Assembly: GCF_000341005.1 (NCBI RefSeq)
Contig: NZ_ANBD01000092.1
Span: 6,880-67,880 of the forward strand
DNA: 61,001 nt
Direction of reading: 5' to 3'
Origin: Nocardiopsis alkaliphila YIM 80379
GTDB taxonomy: Bacteria > Actinomycetota > Actinomycetes > Streptosporangiales > Streptosporangiaceae
The translations under genes and the position numbers were made by a program. Below, piece after piece: positions 40,736-48,240 of this stretch. Below the pieces are notes generated by a model that was given only the letters and a program-made list of their open reading frames with translations, was not told the DNA's origin and ran no database searches. Each line of letters opens with the position of its first letter. The first letter of the stretch is position 1.

Positions 40736-41063
40736 CGGTGTTGTCAAACCTTCCTCGAGCGGAGCCGGACCGGCGGTTCGCTCAGCCGCAGTGTCCCCGG
40801 GACCGTGTCGGGCCGAGGTAGGCGGTCGGGTACCAGAGAGCTCGGGAAAGGCCGTGAGGAGGACGCTTACGGCTCCTTCGGTTCGTGGGCCGCCGCCGGT
40901 GGCACCCACCAGCGCTAACGCGACGACCACATCCACGCCCCCGATTCCGGCTCCGTTTCTTCGATCGTCTTTTTGACTGTGTGACCGGTTTCCACATTCT
41001 CTCACACGGTCAACGCCAGACGCGGAAACATCCGTTGACAAGGATGGAGATAACCTCGCCCTT
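40736..41063 (+). promoter_or_regulatory. Upstream region of the LigB-like gene with promoter and inverted repeat
   Basis: About 330 bases with no convincing gene. TTGACT (40973-40978) and CATTCT (40995-41000), 16 bases apart, resemble a promoter. A 10-base inverted repeat (40975-40984 with 41002-41011, one wobble) overlaps the -35 and follows the -10, as an operator would. A second candidate start signal, TAACCT at 41051-41056, lies seven bases before the GTG start. Confidence 0.4.
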
Positions 41064-41795
41064 GTGTTGACCGTTGCCGCCGTGTGCCCTCATCCGCCGG
41101 TTCTGTTCCCTGAGATCGCTCAGGGCGCCGCCACCGAACTCGATTCCTTGCGTGCGGCCTGTGACCGTGCCGTCGCCACGCTCGGGCGGAGTGGTTTCGA
41201 CCGGCTGTACGTGGTGGGTCGTGGCCCGATCGAACGCAGCCATGGTGCCGAGGCCGCAGGAGGGCTGTCCGGCTACGGTGTGGACCTGCGGGTGGGGGCC
41301 GGGCCCGCCGTCCTGGATCTGGCGGCCACGACCGGGCGATGGCTGGCCGAACGTGGAGGGCTCACCCCAGACGGCTACCTCGAACTCGCCCCCGACACCC
41401 GTGCTGAACGCGCGCTCGCGCTGGGCGCCGAGTGGACGGGGAACGCCGAACGGGTCGCGTTGCTGGTCATGGGGGATGGTAGCGCTCGTCGAACCGAGAG
41501 CTCACCCGGCCGCGTGGACGAACGGGCGGTCCCCTTCGATGACGCCGTCGCCGAGGCGCTGAGCAAGGCGGACACCGCCGCACTGGCCGGGCTCGACGCG
41601 GATGCGGCCGGTGAACTCATGGTCGCCGGACGTCCCTCCTGGCAGTTTCTGGCCGGCGCGACCCAAGGGCGTCCCTTCATCGGAGACCTGCTCGCCTATG
41701 AGGCCCTCTACGGGGTGGGCTATCTCGTCGCCACCTGGACCCGGGACGAAGGCTTCGATCGAGTCCGACGGTCAGGGAGTCAGAGCCGGCCGTAA
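41064..41795 (+). CDS. Class III extradiol dioxygenase subunit B-like protein
   Basis: A 243-residue LigB-superfamily protein starting LTVAAVCPHPPVLFPEIAQG, whose HP(P) stretch corresponds to the metal-binding start of class III dioxygenases, and ending RPSWQFLAGATQGRPFIGDLLAYEALYGVGYLVATW. The family recurs between miaB and miaA in actinobacteria but its reaction is unknown. The GTG start has no good ribosome binding site. The 3' end overlaps the convergent miaA gene by 16 bases. Confidence 0.8.
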   Translation: MLTVAAVCPHPPVLFPEIAQGAATELDSLRAACDRAVATLGRSGFDRLYVVGRGPIERSHGAEAAGGLSGYGVDLRVGAGPAVLDLAATTGRWLAERGGLTPDGYLELAPDTRAERALALGAEWTGNAERVALLVMGDGSARRTESSPGRVDERAVPFDDAVAEALSKADTAALAGLDADAAGELMVAGRPSWQFLAGATQGRPFIGDLLAYEALYGVGYLVATWTRDEGFDRVRRSGSQSRP

Positions 41796-42772
41796 GGCAC
41801 CATCGTGGCCACGTCCACCAGAGCCTCACCGGGTTCCTCGGTATGGCCGGAGAGCGCGGCCTCGACCTGGGCCATCGCCCGCTCCAACAGGGTGGGTGAA
41901 TCGTAGGGCAACCAGTGCACCCGGGGATCACGGCAAAACCACGACTCCTGACGCCTGGCGAAGCGGCGGGTGGCCTGGGCGGTGCTCCGCATGGCCTCGG
42001 ATTCGGTCATCGCACCGTCCAACTGGGCCAGGGCCTGGGAGTACCCGAGCGCCTTGGACGCGGTGCGGCCCTCGCGCAACCCTTGCTTGTCCAGGTACCG
42101 GACCTCCTCCAACAGCCCTTGTTCCCACATGCGTTCCACGCGCAGGTCGATGCGCTCGTCCAGTTCGGGGCGCGGTGCGGTCAGTCCCAGCTGCACGCAG
42201 GGGTAGAAGGACGTGTGGGCCGGCAGGTTGGCGGTGAACGGCTTACCGGTCAGTTCGATGACCTCCAGCGCCCGAACGATCCTGCGCCCGTTGCCGGGCA
42301 GGATCGTGCGTGCGGCCTCGGGGTCGGCCTCGGCCAGACGGGCGTGCAACAGTCCGGGCCCCACGTCGGCCAGTTCCGCTTCCAGGCGTGAACGTACCTC
42401 GGGGTCGGTGCCGGGAAAGTCCATGTGGTCCAGAACGGCTCGCACGTAGAGTCCGGAGCCGCCCACCAGCACGGGGATGACGTCGCGGTCGGCGCAGTCC
42501 TCCACCCGTTCCCTGGCCATGGTCTGGTAGCTGGCCACGTCGGCGGGTTCGTGCACCTCCCAAACGTCCAGAAGGTGGTGCGGCACGCTTCGGCGTTCGG
42601 CCTCGGTCAGCTTGGCGGTTCCGATGTCCATGCCCCGGTACAGCTGCATGGAGTCGGCGTTGATCACCTCACCACGGCGGCCGGTACGTTCCTCCAACCA
42701 CTCCGCGAGGTCGACTGCCAGGTCCGACTTGCCCACAGCGGTCGGGCCCACGACCGCGATCACCTTGATCAT
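41780..42772 (-). CDS. miaA: tRNA dimethylallyltransferase MiaA
   Basis: MiaA transfers dimethylallyl to A37 of tRNAs reading UNN codons. The 330-residue protein has the P-loop GPTAVGKS (residues 8-15), NADSMQLYRGMDIGTAKLT, HHLLDV, and LVGGSGLYVRA. ATG 42772 gives the family N-terminus MIKVIAVVG. It has no convincing ribosome binding site, but TACGCT lies six bases upstream, suggesting a leaderless mRNA. It is divergent from dapF. Confidence 0.93.
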   Translation of the reverse strand: MIKVIAVVGPTAVGKSDLAVDLAEWLEERTGRRGEVINADSMQLYRGMDIGTAKLTEAERRSVPHHLLDVWEVHEPADVASYQTMARERVEDCADRDVIPVLVGGSGLYVRAVLDHMDFPGTDPEVRSRLEAELADVGPGLLHARLAEADPEAARTILPGNGRRIVRALEVIELTGKPFTANLPAHTSFYPCVQLGLTAPRPELDERIDLRVERMWEQGLLEEVRYLDKQGLREGRTASKALGYSQALAQLDGAMTESEAMRSTAQATRRFARRQESWFCRDPRVHWLPYDSPTLLERAMAQVEAALSGHTEEPGEALVDVATMVPYGRL

Positions 42773-42778
42773 TCTTCC

Positions 42779-42784
42779 AGCGTA
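42779..42784 (-). promoter_or_regulatory. -10 hexamer of a probable leaderless miaA transcript
   Basis: TACGCT on the minus strand ends six bases before the ATG at 42772. Confidence 0.5.
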
Positions 42785-42867
42785 GTCACGTCGTGACCAC
42801 GACACGCCCACTCGGTGTGAGAGGAGGGTGGGAAAATTCTACGGTCGGCGAGGTGGACGAGCACCCC

Positions 42868-42873
42868 TAGGAT
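42868..42873 (+). promoter_or_regulatory. -10 hexamer of a probable leaderless dapF transcript
   Basis: TAGGAT ends seven bases before ATG 42881. The other candidate start, ATG 42872, lies inside this hexamer and so would not be transcribed, which fixes 42881 as the start. Confidence 0.55.
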
Positions 42874-42880
42874 GGTCCGC

Positions 42881-43699
42881 ATGCGATTCGCCAAGGGCCA
42901 CGGAACAGAGAACGACTTCGTGATCCTCCCCGACCCCGAAGGGGAGCTCGAACTCACGGAGGAGATCGTCCGACGGCTGTGCGACCGCCGTGCGGGCATC
43001 GGTGGTGACGGCATCCTGAGGGTGGTTCGTACCGCCAGGCTGGGTGAGACCCTCGCCCCGGCCGCGCGCACCGCCGAACGCGCCGAGTGGTTCATGGACT
43101 ATCGCAATTCCGACGGCAGTATCGCCGAGATGTGCGGTAACGGGGTGCGGGTCTTCGCCCGCTACCTGCTTCACGCGGGTCTGGTCGACTCCGACCGTTT
43201 CGAGGTCGGTACCCGCGATGGCGCCAAGGAGGTGGTGATCGAGCCCAACGGCGACATCACCATAGACATGGGCCGAGTGGAGATGCAGGGCACCTCCTCG
43301 GCCAAGCTCGCTCGCCAGGTCGTCCACGGCGCCCAGATCTCCGTGGGCAATCCGCACCTGGCCTGTGAGGTGGAGGGCCCGGTCGCCGACGTCGACCTGA
43401 CTCGTGCCCCTGAGTTGGACACCGAGGCCTTTCCCCAGGGCGCCAATGTCGAGGTCTACCGGGAGGTCGAGCCCGGCGTGCTGGACATGCGCGTGTACGA
43501 GCGTGGCTCGGGGGAGACGCGTTCCTGCGGCACCGGTATCGTGGCGGTGGCCGCGGCGGCCACCGCCGAAGGGGACAACGAGAAGGTCTGGAAGGTGCGT
43601 GTCCTGGGCGGCGAGTGCACCGTCTACATGGACGCATCCGGAGCCCGTCTGAGCGGTCCGGCCGTCATCGTCGCCGAGGGCGAGACCTTCCTGATCTGA
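42881..43699 (+). CDS. dapF: Diaminopimelate epimerase DapF
   Basis: DapF converts LL- to meso-diaminopimelate for peptidoglycan and lysine. The 272-residue protein begins MRFAKGHGTENDFVILPD and has the two catalytic cysteines, Cys85 in EMCGNGVR and Cys216 in SCGTGIVA, one in each half of the pseudo-symmetric fold. It is probably transcribed without a leader. In related actinobacteria hflX follows closely; here 8.7 kb intervenes. Confidence 0.94.
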   Translation: MRFAKGHGTENDFVILPDPEGELELTEEIVRRLCDRRAGIGGDGILRVVRTARLGETLAPAARTAERAEWFMDYRNSDGSIAEMCGNGVRVFARYLLHAGLVDSDRFEVGTRDGAKEVVIEPNGDITIDMGRVEMQGTSSAKLARQVVHGAQISVGNPHLACEVEGPVADVDLTRAPELDTEAFPQGANVEVYREVEPGVLDMRVYERGSGETRSCGTGIVAVAAAATAEGDNEKVWKVRVLGGECTVYMDASGARLSGPAVIVAEGETFLI

Positions 43700-43730
43700 G
43701 AGGTCGGGGCCCTTTGTCTCGTGTTCGCGC

Positions 43731-45104
43731 TCAGGTGGGCGCCGGGTTCGTGCGCGCCTTTGCGGGGTCACTGTCGTCCTCGCTCGGTTCCGGGGCGTGG
43801 GTCAGCTTGCGTAGGGCCTTGGAGGTCAGCAGTACGAGCCCCAGGATGAGTTCTCCCGCACCCGCGATCAGGATCACCGCGGTGATCCCCGAGTCCACCC
43901 CGGCGAAGGCGAGACCGATCGTGGTGAGGACCCACTCCACCGCCGCGGAGTCGTTCAGGGCGCCCGCCCCGAGGAGACCCCCCACGAGTACGGCGAGCGG
44001 ATACAGGCCCTGGCCCATGAGGCGGCGGGCACCGAAGACGGTCGCCTGGATGTCTTTAGGCACCCGTTCCTGCCAGATGGCGGTGAGCGGGGCGTTGGAC
44101 GCCTGAACGCACAGGTTCCGCACCGTGTAGGCGAGCACCCAGATGACGGGGATCACGGTCACCACTAGAAGAAGCCTGCCCACCAAGGCGCCGCAGACCA
44201 CCCCGCCGGCGATCAGCCACCGCCTGTCCACCCGTGTGGCCAGAGCGAACACGATCACCGATCCCAGCAGCAGACCGAGCGCCCCGGCCACGTTGACCGC
44301 GGCCAGGTTCCAGGCATCCTTACCCTCCGTGGACGCGGACACGACGAAAGCGGTCATCGCCGCGATCGCCAGCCCGTTGAACAGGTTCACCCCCGCGAAG
44401 CTCAACTGCAGTGTGCGCAAGTCGCGCTCACGCCAGATGTGGGCGAGTCCCGCCGCAGCACCGGCGAAGGGTCTCAGCCTGAGAGTTCGCCCCGTGGCCG
44501 GGCGGGGCGGCCACCGCACGAAGAGCACCACCAGAGCGCACAACAGGAAGGTGCTCGCGTCCAGGACGAAGATCAGCGCTGGAGCGAGGAAGGCGTAGAT
44601 GGCCGCACCCAGAAGTGGTCCGGCCACGATCGGGCCGTTCTCCAGCAGGGAGGTGACACCGTTGACGCGTGTCAGGTTCGCTTCCGAACGCAGTTCGCGC
44701 ACCGACGCCGCCAGGGTGACCGACAGACCGGTGTTGAACAGCGCTGATACGAACACCAAACCCAGCAGCCAGGGAACACGTTCACCGACCCCGAGATAGG
44801 CGATCCAGGCCAGTATGGAGGCGACCAGGGCGAGCGCGACATTGCAGAACAACGCGGTGGGCTTGCGGTCGAAATAGTCGGCCACGGCGCCGCACACGGG
44901 TGCGAGATAGATGGAACCGAATGTGGAGACCCCGGTGATGAGCGCGAGCACCGCCACGTTCCCGGTCTCGGCGTACACGATCAGTCCCAAAGCGAACGAC
45001 GCCGCGGTGGAGCCCAGGAGTGAGACCAGTTGACCGCCCCACAACACCCAGAACGCCTGGTGGCCGATCACTCGTCCCCGGCGCGGGAATCTCTGTTCCG
45101 ACAC
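43731..45104 (-). CDS. MFS transporter, probable exporter of the peptide cassette
   Basis: A 457-residue major facilitator protein with 11-12 hydrophobic segments and an MFS_3/enterobactin-exporter-like layout: FWVLWGGQLVSLLGSTAASFALG at the start, then the loop VADYFDRKPTALFCN corresponding to the DxxxRR motif. The charged tail is short. It is last in a minus-strand series of five genes starting at 47782, so export of a modified peptide is a reasonable inference. The gap to the repeat-protein gene is 123 bases. Confidence 0.8.
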   Translation of the reverse strand: MSEQRFPRRGRVIGHQAFWVLWGGQLVSLLGSTAASFALGLIVYAETGNVAVLALITGVSTFGSIYLAPVCGAVADYFDRKPTALFCNVALALVASILAWIAYLGVGERVPWLLGLVFVSALFNTGLSVTLAASVRELRSEANLTRVNGVTSLLENGPIVAGPLLGAAIYAFLAPALIFVLDASTFLLCALVVLFVRWPPRPATGRTLRLRPFAGAAAGLAHIWRERDLRTLQLSFAGVNLFNGLAIAAMTAFVVSASTEGKDAWNLAAVNVAGALGLLLGSVIVFALATRVDRRWLIAGGVVCGALVGRLLLVVTVIPVIWVLAYTVRNLCVQASNAPLTAIWQERVPKDIQATVFGARRLMGQGLYPLAVLVGGLLGAGALNDSAAVEWVLTTIGLAFAGVDSGITAVILIAGAGELILGLVLLTSKALRKLTHAPEPSEDDSDPAKARTNPAPT

Positions 45105-45227
45105 GATGTTCGACTTTCTAGCAATAGCCCGAGCCCACTGGTCCCGGTGCGCTCAGAAGGGCGGCGGTACGAGCATGTTCCGAGTGAGGGTGTGATACGT
45201 CGCGGTTTCTCATGGCGGATCACGGAC

Positions 45228-45683
45228 TCACTGCCAGTGCCAGGGTGCCAGTCCGACGTCGGTGGAGCGGTAGTCACCCAACTTCTCCAGACGCTGGATC
45301 GGGCGCAGATCCTCTCCTGGAACCAGTTCCTCCAACCGGTGCACCAGCCATTCCAGCTTCTGGCGGTGGTCCAGCTTCTCGTCCGGTACCAACTCATCCA
45401 GCCGACGACGCAATTGATATAGCTTGTGCCGTACGCTCCTGCGGTGCGCGGTGACCAACTGGGAGTGGGGGACGACCCGCGCAAGTCGCTCCAAGCGTTC
45501 GTCGGGGCTCAACGAGGGATCCGGCAAAAGGGTCAGCAATCGGACCGAAAGGTCGATGAGTTCCTCGACGACCTCTTCGAAATCGTCATCGAATCGGGGA
45601 GAGTACTCGTGGTCTTCGAACACCTTGCGGCGGTCTTTGTCCTGCGCGGGCAGGAGAGGAACGTAATCGAGGACGATCTTCAT
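45228..45683 (-). CDS. Repeat protein carrying four RLxxxVPxxxL-type motifs
   Basis: An unrecognised, helix-rich protein of 151 residues. From residue 48 it contains four copies of a pattern RL-x-x-[LV]-[LV]-P-x-x-x-L: RLLTLLPDPSL (48-58), RLARVVPHSQL (66-76), RLDELVPDEKL (94-104) and RLEELVPGEDL (116-126). The small peptide encoded at 47636-47782 has the same pattern once. It may be a multi-site substrate for the two cassette oxygenases, or a scaffold. It ends in the aromatic GLAPWHWQ. ATG 45683 is preferred; an in-frame ATG at 45710 adds nine residues, and neither has a clear ribosome binding site. Confidence 0.65.
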   Translation of the reverse strand: MKIVLDYVPLLPAQDKDRRKVFEDHEYSPRFDDDFEEVVEELIDLSVRLLTLLPDPSLSPDERLERLARVVPHSQLVTAHRRSVRHKLYQLRRRLDELVPDEKLDHRQKLEWLVHRLEELVPGEDLRPIQRLEKLGDYRSTDVGLAPWHWQ

Positions 45684-45828
45684 GGGTTCAATCGGCAAGA
45701 GGGCCACCATATAGGTTGAAAGATGAAACAGGGCGGGGTCAATCGATGCGTATGGTGTTCGGATCTGTGTGCGGGGGCGTCGAGGTGTCGGTACGGGCTC
45801 GTGTCCGACTTTCGGAATGAGAGATCGA

Positions 45829-46764
45829 CTACATATGACCCTTGCGCGTCAGTTGAGTGTACGTCGATGCTCGTTCCAGCATTTGACCCACAAAGAAGGC
45901 CCCCCTTTGGGTGAATGATTCGAGATGCTCCTGGAGTGCTGAGGAAAGCTCGTCCAATGATTTCTCAGAAAATTCAACGGCGCCCTCGATTACTTTTCGA
46001 GTCTCAGGCGGAAGGTCATTTCGCTTTAGGATTTCATGGCGCCAAGGAATTAGCATGGTGTACACGGACGCCGCATGGAAAACTCGGTCGAGGGACCACA
46101 GGCTTTCGCTGCCCTGGCCCTTGCGCCATGAAATGTCAACCTTTACGCCTTTGCCCGAGTCGAAATCCGCGGGGAGGATCGGTTCTGTGAGTATCCGGGC
46201 GTTGATGTACTGGTGTATGCTTTCGTGGAAAAGGTTTTCTGCCAATAGATGGATAGAAGACTCTCGGAGGACGCTCCTGGGGGGTATGTGTTTCCAGGCA
46301 ACCTTGGAGAAGAAAGTCTGCATGGGGAAATCAGGGAACGATGCGGATGTGATGGGCCTAGGGTTTCCGGGGTCGTTCAGGACGTAGGTTAATGTCGTCG
46401 TGTAGTTCTTGAATAGGGTGAATGCCCACGGATAATCAGCGATCATTTCGATCGCACTCTCCGTTTCCGAGCGTGTCTCACTGGTTGGTTTCGTCGCTTC
46501 CTGCCCAGGCAGGTCCAACGCCTTGTTGAATGGGCCGTCCTGAGTCGTTCCCCACGCCCACCAGAACTCGTGCCCTGATACGGTAAAAGACTGCGTGGAA
46601 ATATCCGAGATCAGGCTTTTCCAGGGTTTTCTGGTCAGTTTCGTGTGAATGAAGGAGGGCGTGGTCCCGGAGACGGAGCCCTCGGCTCCGAGTCTGGAGG
46701 CCAGGCTGTTCCGAGAAACGAAACCGGGCAGGGCTGCTGCCTGGTAGGGCTGAACTTGGGTCAT
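45829..46764 (-). CDS. HExxH-motif protein, resembling alpha-ketoglutarate/HExxH peptide beta-hydroxylases
   Basis: A 311-residue protein with ENLFHESIHQYINARIL, an HExxH motif at residues 180-184, then SWR (212-214) and a helix DRVFHAASVYTMLIPW with His230 as possible third metal ligand. This order matches the family annotated as HEXXH-motif putative peptide-modification proteins, now described as alpha-ketoglutarate-dependent peptide beta-hydroxylases. The match is by motif order only; overall similarity looks distant. ATG 46764 has a short AGGA; GTG 46920, overlapping the oxygenase stop, would add a Gly-rich 52 residues. Codons are markedly less GC-rich than host genes. Confidence 0.65.
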   Translation of the reverse strand: MTQVQPYQAAALPGFVSRNSLASRLGAEGSVSGTTPSFIHTKLTRKPWKSLISDISTQSFTVSGHEFWWAWGTTQDGPFNKALDLPGQEATKPTSETRSETESAIEMIADYPWAFTLFKNYTTTLTYVLNDPGNPRPITSASFPDFPMQTFFSKVAWKHIPPRSVLRESSIHLLAENLFHESIHQYINARILTEPILPADFDSGKGVKVDISWRKGQGSESLWSLDRVFHAASVYTMLIPWRHEILKRNDLPPETRKVIEGAVEFSEKSLDELSSALQEHLESFTQRGAFFVGQMLERASTYTQLTRKGHM

Positions 46765-46913
46765 GGTGTCCTGATTCCCGATGTCGTTGTCCGCTTCCAC
46801 CGGAGCATCCGGGCTTGGATGGTGTCCGCTTGCCGCCCCGCCTTCACGTGGGTGGCCGGTGGTTCCGCCCGCGTCTTCTCCGGAACCTCCCGTCCCCCGG
46901 CCGCTGAGTGGCC

Positions 46914-47621
46914 TCAACACGGAGGCTCGGGAAGGTTGTTCGTGTCGATGTGTTTGGCGGAAACCGGCCGAAAGGCCAGAGCGAGTAGTGTTACGGTTTC
47001 TCCTGCAGCGAGGGGGGTTCGCCCGTGGGGGGTGAAGCAACCGTCGAAAGCGAGGGCACCACCCTTTTCCAATGTATGGGATTCGTATCCGGACGGGCCG
47101 AGGAACAACGTAGAACTCAGCTTTTCCGAATATCCGTGAAAATGATCCAGGCAGATGAGGACATTTGCCTCCCCGTAGCTGAAATCATCAAGGTGGAAAT
47201 TCAGCCGCTCGCCTTCGTTGAAGTAGCGGATGTAGGTTCCGCCGTGTGGGAATTCTATGGTTTCCTGCGTCAAGGTTTTAAGTTCGGAAACTATGCCCGC
47301 AGAGTCGAGTAGGTCGGCGACATGGTCCGACAATCGGGCATTCCATCTTCCATTGTGCTGCCAACCGTGGTCCCGAAAAGCCCGATCGGAGTCTTCGTAA
47401 ATCTTCTCGAGGGTATCGGTGTCGAGGAAGTCGCTAGACTGGTATCTGGGTCTGATCCGCTCCAGTGACCGCAGGGACCGCAGGTGTTCGGTGTATTCCT
47501 TGCAGAAATCAGACCACTGAGGCGCCTGGTCGGAGACACTGACTCTATCTCGTATCCAGTAACTCCATTTTTGACTCCAGGAATAGCTGTCCGGCGTCTG
47601 GGTCGGCTCCTCAGTGGTCAT
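46914..47621 (-). CDS. 2OG-Fe(II)-type oxygenase
   Basis: A 235-residue protein whose second half has the double-stranded beta-helix pattern of iron/2-oxoglutarate oxygenases: YIRYFNEGERLNFHLDD, with HxD as His143 and Asp145, the distal ligand His199 in FTPHGRTPL, and a basic residue nearby (Arg201 or Arg218) to hold 2-oxoglutarate. The N-terminal 120 residues are not recognised. It starts 14 bases after the small peptide stop. I infer that it hydroxylates or otherwise oxidises that peptide. Many A/T-ending codons suggest horizontal origin. Confidence 0.7.
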   Translation of the reverse strand: MTTEEPTQTPDSYSWSQKWSYWIRDRVSVSDQAPQWSDFCKEYTEHLRSLRSLERIRPRYQSSDFLDTDTLEKIYEDSDRAFRDHGWQHNGRWNARLSDHVADLLDSAGIVSELKTLTQETIEFPHGGTYIRYFNEGERLNFHLDDFSYGEANVLICLDHFHGYSEKLSSTLFLGPSGYESHTLEKGGALAFDGCFTPHGRTPLAAGETVTLLALAFRPVSAKHIDTNNLPEPPC

Positions 47622-47635
47622 TTTCTATCGGCTCT

Positions 47636-47782
47636 CTAGGAAGACTTCTTCGGCTCTTCCAGGAGCATCGGCTCCGGAACAGAGTGGTCGAGTCGGCGGG
47701 TCAGTCGATTGACATCGACCTGTGAAACCGAGTCCTGTTTCCTGGAGGATCCATTGGTGTTCTTGTCATTGGCTTCGGTCAT
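47636..47782 (-). CDS. Candidate RiPP precursor peptide, 48 residues
   Basis: A short gene with an excellent ribosome binding site (GCGGAGG, five bases before the ATG) just upstream of the oxygenase gene. The peptide begins MTEANDKNTNGSS, is polar to about residue 24, then reads VNRLTRRLDHSVPEPMLLEE and ends PKKSS. RLDHSVPEPML (30-40) matches the four repeats in the protein at 45228-45683. There is no cysteine. I infer a leader of about 25-28 residues and a modified core around the VPEPML segment. The precursor role is inferred from size, position and the shared motif. Confidence 0.65.
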   Translation of the reverse strand: MTEANDKNTNGSSRKQDSVSQVDVNRLTRRLDHSVPEPMLLEEPKKSS

Positions 47783-47863
47783 GATGACCTCCGCTTTCGC
47801 GTGATATCAGTGCGAGTGATGCGCTGTGACATTACTCGGGCACCGCAGAGCCAGTCAAGGGCT

Positions 47864-47992
47864 TCAGGGGGATCGCGGTATGCTCGATTCGGGTACTGAG
47901 TCCCGCGCAATGCAGAATTCGCAGTTCAGGTCGGCGCTCGTTTTTCGTCGACCCTTTCGGGCGGTAGAGATCTCTTGATCACTGAAGTCCAT
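47864..47992 (-). CDS. Possible second small peptide (uncertain)
   Basis: A 42-residue open frame beginning MDFSDQEISTARKGRRKT and ending RDSVPESSIPRSP. SVPE is shared with the 48-residue peptide, and it lies just upstream in the same direction. There is no ribosome binding site and the match is only four residues, so it may be chance. Confidence 0.2.
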   Translation of the reverse strand: MDFSDQEISTARKGRRKTSADLNCEFCIARDSVPESSIPRSP

Positions 47993-48197
47993 AGGAGATT
48001 GTCAATCATCGGATATCCATCCCGGCGGTGGTTTGCAAGACGGGGCAAGTGGGAAGGAGTCTTGAGTTAGTGCTCTTGCCGAACACATGGACGTCTTTCC
48101 CCACCGTGCCCGGCCGCGGCCCTGGAGAGGGAAGGTCATGGCGTAGGGCACGCCGGTCCGGGACGATACGGCAGACCCCCGTTGGGCACGCGGAAAC

Positions 48198-48222
48198 GGC
48201 CGGTAGGTTCGACCCACCGGCC
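48198..48222 (-). terminator. Hairpin after the glcE/glcF remnant
   Basis: An 11-base stem (48198-48208 with 48212-48222, one mismatch) 19 bases past the stop of the remnant at 48241. Confidence 0.5.
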
Positions 48223-48240
48223 ACGTTCGATCCGGATGAC

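Larger units (their letters stand above)
47783..48240. other. Gap upstream of the peptide cassette
   Basis: 458 bases, lower in GC on the cassette side, that should hold the cassette promoter. TAATGT and TGATAT hexamers on the minus strand within 60 bases of the peptide start are possible -10 elements, but no convincing -35 is seen. A 42-codon open frame lies at 47864-47992. From about 48050 on, GC returns to host level. Confidence 0.4.

Noticed and set aside
40487-41041. Minus-strand frame of 184 codons over the end of miaB and the following gap
   Set aside because: No ribosome binding site, no recognisable family, and it crosses the miaB terminator. Treated as a chance frame.
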